A stretch of 19,371 nucleotides of DNA, taken from positions 1 to 19,371 of the forward strand of contig CAYTSA010000075.1 in assembly GCA_964440345.1 (NCBI GenBank). The letters are read 5' to 3'. A program made the translations under genes and the position numbers. A model generated the notes under the pieces. That model was given only the letters and a program-made list of their open reading frames with translations. It was not told the origin of the DNA and did no database searches. Below are positions 7,567 to 14,619 of this stretch, piece after piece; within the stretch, counting starts at the first letter, position 1, and each line of letters opens with the position of its first letter. The DNA comes from CAYTSA01 sp964440345. GTDB lineage: Bacteria; Desulfobacterota; Desulfovibrionia; Desulfovibrionales; Desulfovibrionaceae.

Positions 7567-8398
7567 GGGGCTGTTCTCCTCTGTTCAGCCGTGCAGAGAT
7601 TTCGTCTACGACGGCAGGCAAGCCGGTGATGTCTTCCACCACATAGTGCGCCCCGGCCTGGCGAAACCGGGTTTCTATCTCCTGCAGACGCTGCTGCAGC
7701 TCAGCCGGGTCCAGTGCGTCAGCTTCAGCTTTGGTCAAACCAAGCTCATTGCCGGACCGGGTAAAGCCCACAGTCCACATGCCGGCGTTCTGGCCCTCCT
7801 GAATGTCGCTGATGGTGTCCCCGGCTTTGACCATGGCCTCCATGGGGTAGACTTGCAGCTCTATGGCGTTGAGATAGCACATCCAGGGATAGGGCCGGCC
7901 AGCTGGCGCGTCTGTGGAGCAGTAGACTGCGTCCGGGCTGTAGCCCTTGGCTTTGGCTTCCGGGACCAGAATCTCCATCATGGATGTGGTGTAGCCGGTG
8001 GAGGCGCCTACTTTCAAACCCATTTCCCGCAGCTTTTGCACTGTCTCTATTGCGCCGGGAATGGGGTCGCTGTGGTCTTTGATGCAGTCGACCATCAGCG
8101 GTTCTGTTTCCTGGTACATAAGGTCCACATCGCTTTCGTTCGGCTGCCGTCCATGGACTTGCAGCCAGCGAGCAGCCACGTCCGGGTCATGGCACATGGC
8201 CCGCACGTGGTCCTTCTTCATCAAACCCATGGGCTTGCGGGCTTCGTGGGCGGTCACTTCCACGCCCTGGCGCTTGAACACTTCAATAAACACCGCAACC
8301 GGGCCTATGCAGCCGTAATCCACAGCCGTTCCGGCCCAATCCAACACCACTGCCTGCACCCCGCCGGTGTAGGGCTTGGAGCGAATGAACGCATCCAT
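7556..8398 (-). CDS. phnX: Phosphonoacetaldehyde hydrolase (phosphonatase) PhnX
   Basis: A 280-residue HAD-superfamily enzyme that cleaves the C-P bond of phosphonoacetaldehyde to acetaldehyde and phosphate. Seen: the nucleophile motif LDWAGTAVDYG (D20; A22 replaces the second HAD aspartate, as usual for this family); the cap motif ARKPMGLMKKDHVRA with the Schiff-base lysine (K61 by alignment with MGLLKIDH of the Bacillus cereus enzyme); GASTGYT; GRPYPWMCY; and the Mg-binding AGDTISDIQEG. Start: ATG 8398 preceded by CGGAGA. It follows the transporter genes with a 40-bp gap and overlaps the PbfA-like gene by 11 nt. No signal peptide, so it is cytoplasmic. All residues expected for activity are visible. 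Confidence 0.96.
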   Translation of the reverse strand: MDAFIRSKPYTGGVQAVVLDWAGTAVDYGCIGPVAVFIEVFKRQGVEVTAHEARKPMGLMKKDHVRAMCHDPDVAARWLQVHGRQPNESDVDLMYQETEPLMVDCIKDHSDPIPGAIETVQKLREMGLKVGASTGYTTSMMEILVPEAKAKGYSPDAVYCSTDAPAGRPYPWMCYLNAIELQVYPMEAMVKAGDTISDIQEGQNAGMWTVGFTRSGNELGLTKAEADALDPAELQQRLQEIETRFRQAGAHYVVEDITGLPAVVDEISARLNRGEQPLVC

Positions 8399-8438
8399 GT
8401 TTTTCTCCGTAGTTTTTCAGTATTTTTTGTTGCTTACA

Positions 8439-10193
8439 TTATCTGAGAGTCCAGGCCTGGGTCCGCTTTTTCATTCCTTTGGAGGCTAGACCGTAGAGAA
8501 TGCGCACCGTCAGGTTGGTGAGTACGATGAGCACGCTCATGGCGCAGGCTGGGGCTATGTCGCCGGCGTCGTCCATATTCGCCACCGCCACGGCGGCCAG
8601 GGGAATATCTGCGGAATACAGGAAGATGACCGCCGACACCGTGGCCATGGAGTTGACGAAGTAGAACATGGATATCTCCATGATGGCCGGCAGACACACT
8701 GGCGCCGTGACCCGGAAAAAGGTCTTGTAGAACGGCACGCCCAGCGATTCCGACACAGCCTCAAACTCCTTGTCCAGCTGCTTTAGCGCCGTGGTGGCGG
8801 TCAAAAAGCTCACCGAAAAAAAATGCACTATGTTCGAAAGCACCAAAATGGCCATGGTGGCGTAGATGAAGTTGAACGGATTGGGCACTGTTATGCCCAT
8901 GAACTGCCAGCCCGGCGCATTGAAAAAGAAGATGTAGGCCAGACCGATGACCAAGCCGGGCAAGGCCAACGGCATGATGGCCAGGAAATACGCCCCTTGC
9001 CTCAAGGAATTCATACCCCTGGTCTTTTCGATGAGATAAGCCATGGCAAAGGCCAGAAACGTGCCCACCACCGCAGAGTAGAGCGCCATGCGGATGGAGT
9101 TGAAGAACGAGCTGTAGCCCCCGCCGCCCATGCGCTCAAATTCGTAGTGCTGGAAGCTGAACGAGAGATTGTACGGCCATACCTTGACCAGAGAGGCGAA
9201 AATGGCCGTGGCGAAAAATCCGATAATGAGAACGGCAATGAGCGAACAAAAAGCCAGAAACAGGTTGTCCCGCAGCTTGTGCGGCGCAGGAACCAGGGGC
9301 ACGGCCTTGGCTGCAATCATGGAGACCTGCCGGCGCTGGGCCAGCCTGTCCACAATAAAGGCCAGCGCCGTGGGAATGAGCAACACCACGCTGACCACAG
9401 CGCCCATGACGAAGTTCTGCTGGCCGATGACCTGCTTGTAGATGTCCGTGGCCAGGATATTGTAGTTGCCGCCCACCACCTTGGGCGCGCCAAAGTCTGT
9501 AAACGCCAGAATGAAACAAACGAAAATGGCGCTGATGAGCCCATACTTTATGGACGGCAAGGTAACGGTGAAAAAGGTCCGGGTTTTAGACGCGCCCAAG
9601 GAGTCTGAGGCCTCATAGAGCCGGGCGTCGGTCAGGGAGAGGGCGATGGACATAAGCAGCATGGCCTGGGGAAACGTAAAGATGACCTCGGAAATGATGA
9701 TGCCTGTGGCGCCGTAGAGACCTATATCAACCCCGGGGACTGCGCCAAAAAAGCCTAGCGTTATGAGCCCTTTACGACCAAAAAGATAAATAAGGGCAAT
9801 ACCGTTGAGCAATGTGGGCGAAAAGAGGGGCATCATGGCCAGAGCCCGGAAAAAGCCTTTGAACGGAATGCAGGTCCGTGTGAGCCCGTAGGCAAACAAA
9901 AAGCCTAGCGTCACGGAAATGCACATGGTGGAGACAGATACGAACATGGAGTTCGCCAAAGACCCACGCAAAGACGGCGTTTTAAAATAGTGCTGAAAGT
10001 TGGCCAGGCCCACAAAGGCGCCGTCCGCGTCCTGCAAGGACATGGAAAGCAGCTGGAACATGGGCAGAACCACCACCGCCAGCATCCAGGCGCCAACAAG
10101 CAAAATGAGCGTGCGGCGTATCCAGGCTTCGGAATCAAAACGTTCCCAGAATCCGGGACGGGCGGCTGCGAGAGCTGCTGTTTGAGTGGTCAT
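8439..10193 (-). CDS. phnU: 2-aminoethylphosphonate ABC transporter, fused permease (PhnU2 type)
   Basis: A 584-residue permease that is two binding-protein-dependent permease domains in one chain. Domain 1 has helices from about 28 to 285 with the coupling-helix EAA loop at EASDSLGASKTRTFF (194-208). Domain 2 runs from about 311 to 575 with EAVSESLGVPFYKTFF (478-493). About twelve hydrophobic helices are apparent, so a single subunit can form the whole pore. Known: this layout and the neighbours match the putative AEP transporter class PhnS2-PhnT2-PhnU2, distinct from the separate PhnU and PhnV permeases of Salmonella. Start: ATG 10193 with GGAG seven bases upstream. It lies 12 bp after phnT. 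Substrate is inferred from the phnW/phnX context. Confidence 0.9.
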   Translation of the reverse strand: MTTQTAALAAARPGFWERFDSEAWIRRTLILLVGAWMLAVVVLPMFQLLSMSLQDADGAFVGLANFQHYFKTPSLRGSLANSMFVSVSTMCISVTLGFLFAYGLTRTCIPFKGFFRALAMMPLFSPTLLNGIALIYLFGRKGLITLGFFGAVPGVDIGLYGATGIIISEVIFTFPQAMLLMSIALSLTDARLYEASDSLGASKTRTFFTVTLPSIKYGLISAIFVCFILAFTDFGAPKVVGGNYNILATDIYKQVIGQQNFVMGAVVSVVLLIPTALAFIVDRLAQRRQVSMIAAKAVPLVPAPHKLRDNLFLAFCSLIAVLIIGFFATAIFASLVKVWPYNLSFSFQHYEFERMGGGGYSSFFNSIRMALYSAVVGTFLAFAMAYLIEKTRGMNSLRQGAYFLAIMPLALPGLVIGLAYIFFFNAPGWQFMGITVPNPFNFIYATMAILVLSNIVHFFSVSFLTATTALKQLDKEFEAVSESLGVPFYKTFFRVTAPVCLPAIMEISMFYFVNSMATVSAVIFLYSADIPLAAVAVANMDDAGDIAPACAMSVLIVLTNLTVRILYGLASKGMKKRTQAWTLR

Positions 10194-10205
10194 GGCGGGA
10201 CTCCT

Positions 10206-11288
10206 TTATTCCGGGTAGATGCGGATGCGGTCTTCGGGCAAGCGGATGGAGACGTGGCCGTCCTGAACCAGTCCCAAGCGGCCAACTTTTTCCGTAGGCG
10301 CCTCTGCTTCCAGGGAGCCTGCGTTGTCCGGCAATTCCATATAAATGCGGAAGACCGGGCCGCGGTATTCCATGGCCCGGACTTGCGCCTTCATGATATT
10401 TTGTCCTGAATCGCCGTTTTGCAGAAAGACAACGTCCTCTGGCCGGATGGCCACAATGGCTTTGCTTCCCTCATCCACTGCTGCGGCCTGCTCGGCGACA
10501 ATGGTCAGGTCCCCGCGCTTGAAAATAGGTCCGTTGCGCTCGGCGCCGCGTATAAAATTCATGGAGCCGATGAACGAAGCCACGAACGGGGTGGCCGGGT
10601 GGTCGTAAATGTCAAAAGGAGAACCCATCTGCACCAGTTCGCCCTGGTTCATGACCAGAATGCGGTCAGCCATGGTCAGGGCTTCTTCCTGGTCGTGGGT
10701 AACCATGATGGTAGTCACGCCCAGCCGCTGCTGCAACTGGCGTATCTCAGCGCGCAAATGCACGCGAACCTTGGCGTCAAGAGCGGAGAGGGGCTCGTCC
10801 AGCAACAAAAGATTTGGCGAGAGGGCCATGGCTCGGGCCAAGGCGACGCGCTGCTGCTGTCCGCCGGAAAGCTGAGCCGGGTATTTGCGGCCCATGCCTT
10901 CCAAGCCCACCAAATTCATAAGCTCCTCCACCCGGGAGTTGATTTCAGTAGAGCTTATGTTTTGATTTTTCAAACCATACGCCACGTTATCTGCAGCATT
11001 CAAGTTCGGGAAAAGGGCGTAAGACTGGAACACAATACCCACGCCCCGCTTGGACACTGGCAAGCTGGAGACCTCTTTGCCGTCGAACAGCACCTGCCCA
11101 GAGTCCTGCTCCTCCAAACCGGCCACCACCCGCAGAATTGTGGTCTTGCCGCAGCCGCTGGGACCCAGCACGGACAAAAACTCACCACGCTGGGCTGTAA
11201 AACTGACGTTGCTGAGCGCGGTGAATGCTCCAAAAGTTTTATAAACGTTTTCTACGACAAGGAACGGCGCTTCGGCTGCACCGGGCAT
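10206..11288 (-). CDS. phnT: 2-aminoethylphosphonate ABC transporter ATP-binding protein PhnT
   Basis: A 360-residue ABC ATPase that energises phosphonate import from the cytoplasmic face. Seen: Walker A GPSGCGKT (42-49), Q-loop Q88 in VFQSYALFPN, ABC signature LSGGQQQRVALARAM (140-154), Walker B LLLLDEP (160-166, D164 and E165), D-loop SALDAKVR, and the switch histidine H198 in VTHDQEEA. The C-terminal part (about 240-360) is a TOBE-type regulatory domain (IAIRPEDV, VRAMEYRGP). This is the PotA/FbpC/PhnT architecture; the PhnT assignment rests on the neighbours. Start: ATG 11288 with AGGGGG six bases upstream. It is separated from phnS by 77 bp carrying a strong stem-loop, unlike the tight spacing elsewhere in the operon. 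Confidence 0.92.
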   Translation of the reverse strand: MPGAAEAPFLVVENVYKTFGAFTALSNVSFTAQRGEFLSVLGPSGCGKTTILRVVAGLEEQDSGQVLFDGKEVSSLPVSKRGVGIVFQSYALFPNLNAADNVAYGLKNQNISSTEINSRVEELMNLVGLEGMGRKYPAQLSGGQQQRVALARAMALSPNLLLLDEPLSALDAKVRVHLRAEIRQLQQRLGVTTIMVTHDQEEALTMADRILVMNQGELVQMGSPFDIYDHPATPFVASFIGSMNFIRGAERNGPIFKRGDLTIVAEQAAAVDEGSKAIVAIRPEDVVFLQNGDSGQNIMKAQVRAMEYRGPVFRIYMELPDNAGSLEAEAPTEKVGRLGLVQDGHVSIRLPEDRIRIYPE

Positions 11289-11307
11289 GGCTTACCCCCT
11301 GGATTTT

Positions 11308-11338
11308 GCCTCCCGACCGCAACCGCCGGCCGGGAGGC
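11308..11338 (-). promoter_or_regulatory. Intercistronic stem-loop between phnS and phnT
   Basis: GCCTCCCG (11308-11315) and CGGGAGGC (11331-11338) form a perfect GC-rich 8-bp stem around a 15-nt loop. On the transcribed minus strand the stem is followed by AAAATCC, not a T-run, so it is unlikely to be a full terminator. Position right after the binding-protein gene fits the known role of such hairpins in shielding the upstream message and keeping the binding protein more abundant than the membrane parts. The role is inference. Confidence 0.6.
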
Positions 11339-11365
11339 GTCCACACTGGCGACTACATGAACCTG

Positions 11366-12388
11366 CTATTTCGGGTCGCTCTTGCCGTCATACCGATTGG
11401 ACCACTCTTCCAGAATACGGGTGCGGTTCTTGGCGGCCCAGGCAAAATCGTTGTCGATGAGTTGAGCTTCCGGATTGCTCGGAAAGCCCTCCGGCACGGG
11501 TTCGCCGGTGGGGGCGGCCACTACTGCAAAGGACTTCTGGTACTCTTTCATGACTTCGGGGCTGATGGCCCAGTCCAAAAAAGTCTTTGCGGCCGGCTTG
11601 ATAGTAGCTTTCTTGACCAGGGCGTTGGCTTCCAGATCCCAGCCGGAGCCTTCTTTGGGAAACACTGTGTGCACAGGCTCGCCTTTGTTTTTTTGGATGA
11701 TGCCGCGGTAGCCAAAAGACACGCCGATGACGGTTTCGCCAGAGCCGGCCAGTTTACACGGCTTGGATCCAGAGTGGGTGTAGCGGGCAATATTATTGTG
11801 CAGCTTGTCCAGATAGGCCCAGCCTTCTTCTTCGCCCATCATCTGCAAGATGGCGGAAACAGTCAGGAAGCCGGTGCCGGAAGAAGCCGGGTTGGGCATG
11901 ATGATCTGGCCTTGGTATTCAGGCATGAGCAGGTCAGCCATGGACTGGGGGTATTCCAGGCCCAGAGCCTTGGCTTCGATTGTGTTGATGCAGAAGCCGG
12001 TCATCCAGGCGTCGATGCCCACCCACTTGGGCGGGTTGGCCGGGTCGCGGTATTTTTTAGACACTTTGTCCAAGCCCTTGGGAGCATACGCTTCCAACAT
12101 GCCAGCTTCGTCGCAGAGCAGCAGGCTGGTGGCGGCAACGCCCCAAATCACGTCCGCCTGTGGATTGTCTTTTTCCGCCAGCAACTTGGCGGTGACGATG
12201 CCGGTGGAGTCACGGACTATCTTCGCTTCGATGTCTGGATGGGCCTTTTGAAAAGACTCCAAATAGCGCGGAATCTGGTCGTCTTCCAAGGCGGTGTAAA
12301 CGATGAGTTCTTCAGCCTGAGCCAGTCCTGGCAGCGACAGCGCCGCAAGCAACACCAAGGACGTAATAAGGGAAAAAATTCGATGCAT
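11366..12388 (-). CDS. phnS: 2-aminoethylphosphonate ABC transporter substrate-binding protein PhnS
   Basis: A 340-residue periplasmic binding protein of the iron/thiamine/AEP-type family (fold type II). Seen: a Sec signal peptide (residues 1-25: basic MHR, hydrophobic core, LAQA/EE cleavage site), then mature EELIVYTALEDDQ, the DVIWGVAATS strand-turn, IMPNPASSGTG (ligand-binding turn in the family) and ISPEVMKEYQKSFAVV near the end. The longer frame begins 20 residues upstream, but the chosen ATG at 12388 has an outstanding AGGAGGAGAGAC just before it and gives a clean signal peptide. First structural gene of the phosphonate operon. Ligand specificity for AEP is inferred from the operon; related proteins bind ferric iron, and the expected iron-coordinating tyrosine pair is not evident. 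Confidence 0.92.
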   Translation of the reverse strand: MHRIFSLITSLVLLAALSLPGLAQAEELIVYTALEDDQIPRYLESFQKAHPDIEAKIVRDSTGIVTAKLLAEKDNPQADVIWGVAATSLLLCDEAGMLEAYAPKGLDKVSKKYRDPANPPKWVGIDAWMTGFCINTIEAKALGLEYPQSMADLLMPEYQGQIIMPNPASSGTGFLTVSAILQMMGEEEGWAYLDKLHNNIARYTHSGSKPCKLAGSGETVIGVSFGYRGIIQKNKGEPVHTVFPKEGSGWDLEANALVKKATIKPAAKTFLDWAISPEVMKEYQKSFAVVAAPTGEPVPEGFPSNPEAQLIDNDFAWAAKNRTRILEEWSNRYDGKSDPK

Positions 12389-12458
12389 GTCTCTCCTCCT
12401 GAGCATTTGTGCTGCGCAGTCAGCCATGACCGGCAGCTGGTTTGGCAACGATGCGCTC

Positions 12459-12511
12459 TTTATAAAGCCGTGGGGTGCTCGTGCGAATAGACGAGTAGGG
12501 GGGGTTGTCTA
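12459..12511 (-). promoter_or_regulatory. Candidate phnS operon promoter with adjacent inverted repeat
   Basis: On the minus strand TTCGCA (12482-12487), a 17-bp spacer and TATAAA (12459-12464) make a reasonable sigma70 promoter with a leader of about 65 nt to the phnS start. Directly upstream of the -35 lies an inverted repeat TAGAC (12488-12492) / GTCTA (12507-12511) around a C-run, a possible regulator site. The spacer between the phnF-like gene and phnS is 184 bp, enough for an independent promoter. No experimental support. Confidence 0.45.
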
Positions 12512-12572
12512 CATGCAGCGTTACTTTTAGGTGACGCGCGGAGGCAGCTCTGTGACCGGCTACAGCACGTCG

Positions 12573-13319
12573 TTATTGCTCGTGGCCAGGCACGAAAATG
12601 GAGATGCGGTCTCCGGCGAAACGGGTGACGCCGAACTCTATAGGCTTGCCTGCCGCTGTGACGTTGACGTACTCCACCACCAGCACGCATTGCTCAGGCT
12701 CCAGCTGCAAAATGCGCGACTCGTCAGCTTGCGGCAGCCGGCAAGAAATACGGCTTTCACGGCGAAAAAAGTCGGTGACGCCCATATGGGCAAAGACCTT
12801 GGTCAGCGAACCGACACGGGCGAACAATTCAATGAGCCCGTCCAGGCCCTGGACGGGGAAATACCCAGAGGAAACAAAGAGCTTTTTGCCGTCGGCTTCG
12901 CCATACATTTCCACGTACTGGATTCGCGCGCCAGGCTTCACGCCCAGGGCCAGGGCTGCGTTCTCAGGGGCCGGGATGATGTCGCCATACAGAAAGTGGC
13001 TGTGAGAGCGCGCTTTGTTGATGTGCATGTTCTCGCTGAAGCGTGTCCGCCGGGTCATCAGATAGTCAAATGGCCGGTCCCGGACCACTGTGCCCCGGCC
13101 CTGGCGGGTAAGCACCACGCCGTGGGACTGCAGGTCCTTGATGGCCCGCCGAATGGTGTGCCGGTTCACAGCGAACTGTTCACTGAGCAGCTTTTCAGTG
13201 GGCAAAAACTGGCCAGGATGGTATCTGCCTTGCTCAATATCGCCGGCCAATGTTTTTGAAATTTGCTTCCAGAGCGGTGAACCGTTCCCTCGAACAGTTG
13301 TCTCACGGGTTGCGTCCAT
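12573..13319 (-). CDS. phnF: GntR/HutC-family regulator, PhnF-like
   Basis: A 248-residue transcriptional regulator. The N-terminal GntR winged helix-turn-helix covers about 15-80 (LPTEKLLSEQFAVNRHTIRRA is the recognition region, and GRGTVV the wing). The C-terminal UTRA ligand domain covers about 95-245, with the typical ending GKPIEFGVTRFAGDRISIFV. NRHTIRRA matches PhnF-type regulators, which control phosphonate genes in several bacteria. Start: ATG 13319 with AAGGGGGAA seven bases upstream. It is upstream of and on the same strand as phnS, and divergent from phnM across 119 bp of repeat-rich sequence, so it probably controls both directions and itself. The ligand is unknown; a phosphonate or phosphate ester is the natural guess. 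Confidence 0.88.
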   Translation of the reverse strand: MDATRETTVRGNGSPLWKQISKTLAGDIEQGRYHPGQFLPTEKLLSEQFAVNRHTIRRAIKDLQSHGVVLTRQGRGTVVRDRPFDYLMTRRTRFSENMHINKARSHSHFLYGDIIPAPENAALALGVKPGARIQYVEMYGEADGKKLFVSSGYFPVQGLDGLIELFARVGSLTKVFAHMGVTDFFRRESRISCRLPQADESRILQLEPEQCVLVVEYVNVTAAGKPIEFGVTRFAGDRISIFVPGHEQ

Positions 13320-13331
13320 GGTTTCCCCCTT

Positions 13332-13413
13332 ATGTCACAAATTATAATCTGTCTTATTGTTGTGACGCATAGTTGTCAGGATTGTGAAATCTGATGAACC
13401 ACCCGTGACAACT
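13332..13413. promoter_or_regulatory. Divergent phnF/phnM control region with operator-like repeats
   Basis: Seen: the palindromic ATTATAAT (13341-13348), usable as a TATAAT -10 on either strand; inverted repeat GTCACAA (13334-13340) / TTGTGAC (13360-13366); inverted repeat AGTTGTCA (13371-13378) / TGACAACT (13406-13413); and direct copies TTGTGA (13360), TTGTCA (13373) and TTGTGA (13382). The stretch 13349-13366 also resembles a PHO box (CTGTC-type halves 11 bp apart, about 13 of 18 positions to the E. coli consensus). Likely binding sites for the PhnF-like protein, and perhaps PhoB; both are inference. Confidence 0.55.
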
Positions 13414-13438
13414 GAGCCAGGAGCAGCTAAGACAGGCC

Positions 13439-14593
13439 ATGACCGCCCACAATGAATACGCCCTGCGCAATGCAACCATCGTTACCCCACAAGAACGCTT
13501 CACCGGCTCCATACTGCTGCGCAACGGGTCCGTAGCCGCTCTGGACCGCGGGCCATGCGCCCAGGGCCAGGACATGAAAGGCGACCTCCTCCTGCCCGGT
13601 CTGGTGGACGTACATACTGACAGCCTGGAACGGCAATTTGCTCCCCGGCCCGGCGTCTACTGGCCGGCCGCGCTCTCTGCAGCCCAGGCCAACGACGCCA
13701 TGCTGGCCGGCTGCGGCATAACCACGGTGCTGGACTCTGTCTGCGCAGAGGCTTTTCCCAAGGAAGAAACTCGGCGCAAGCTCTTTGCCGACGCTATACG
13801 AGCGGTCACGCTGGGCATGGAGCAACGTCTTTTCCTGACTGACCACCGGCTGCACATCCGCTGTGAAACCGTAGACCCAGAGGTGCTGAACCTGTTCGCG
13901 CCTCACGCGGCCAACCCCCTGCTCGCACTGGTCTCGCTCATGGACCATACGCCCGGGCAGCGTCAGTACCGAAATATGGACGATTTTCGCCGCTACTACA
14001 GCGCCGAGGGCTGGACAGACGACGAGTTCCACGCCGTGGTCCGCCAGTGGACTGATAATCAGGAGATTTACGGCGCTACGCACCGCAAAGAAATCATCAA
14101 GCTGTGTCTGGAGCGGGGGCTGCCCTTAGCCTCCCACGACGACGCCACGCCGGCGCACGTTGACCAGGCCCTGGCCGAGGGGGCCCGGATTTGTGAATTC
14201 CCCACCACCCTGGAAGCAGCGCGAGCCGCCACAGAACGCAATATGTTGGTTGTCATGGGAGCGCCAAACGCCGTGCTGGGCAAATCGCACTCCGGCAACG
14301 TGTCTGTGCGCGAAGCCGCTGCAGCCGGCTGCCTGGACGTGCTTTCGTCCGACTATACCCCCTCCTCCATACTGGCGGCCGCGTTCACTTTACACCAGGA
14401 TCTGGACTTTCCCCTGCATGAAACAATAAGCATGGTAACGCACACGCCGGCCACAGCCCTGGGCATGTCCGACCGGGGCAGCCTGGAACCCGGCAAACGC
14501 GCTGACGCAGTCAGAGTGCGGCTGGTTGAGGGCCAGCCGGTTGTTCTTGGCGTGTGGGTGAAAGGAAAACAGGTGTTGGGCGGGCGCAGATGA
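13439..14593 (+). CDS. phnM: PhnM-type amidohydrolase (RPPn diphosphatase)
   Basis: A 384-residue amidohydrolase-superfamily protein matching PhnM, which in the C-P lyase pathway removes diphosphate from alpha-D-ribose 1-methylphosphonate 5-triphosphate. Seen: metal site LVDVHTDSLERQ (H59, D61), SLMDHTPGQRQY (166-177), LASHDDATPAHV (H233, D234, D235), GAPNAVLGKSHSGN (274-287) and SSDYTPSS (303-310, D305). Length is close to the E. coli enzyme (378). The start ATG at 13439 is poorly supported: AGGAG lies 15 bases upstream and AGG two bases upstream, with no better start downstream. It is the only plus-strand gene here, divergent from phnF and convergent with the TRAP operon (26-bp gap, no clear terminator). 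None of phnG-L is present in the window, so its substrate supply is unclear. Confidence 0.92.
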   Translation: MTAHNEYALRNATIVTPQERFTGSILLRNGSVAALDRGPCAQGQDMKGDLLLPGLVDVHTDSLERQFAPRPGVYWPAALSAAQANDAMLAGCGITTVLDSVCAEAFPKEETRRKLFADAIRAVTLGMEQRLFLTDHRLHIRCETVDPEVLNLFAPHAANPLLALVSLMDHTPGQRQYRNMDDFRRYYSAEGWTDDEFHAVVRQWTDNQEIYGATHRKEIIKLCLERGLPLASHDDATPAHVDQALAEGARICEFPTTLEAARAATERNMLVVMGAPNAVLGKSHSGNVSVREAAAAGCLDVLSSDYTPSSILAAAFTLHQDLDFPLHETISMVTHTPATALGMSDRGSLEPGKRADAVRVRLVEGQPVVLGVWVKGKQVLGGRR

Positions 14594-14619
14594 ACTCGCA
14601 TTGTGCGCTCTCAGTCGCG

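Noticed and set aside
12389..12448. 20-residue N-terminal extension of PhnS
   Set aside because: It would bury the signal peptide; the ATG at 12388 has an excellent Shine-Dalgarno and gives a standard signal sequence.
11225..12490. A 421-residue plus-strand frame opposite phnS
   Set aside because: Antisense shadow of phnS with no recognisable domain; the minus-strand frame has a signal peptide and binding-protein motifs.
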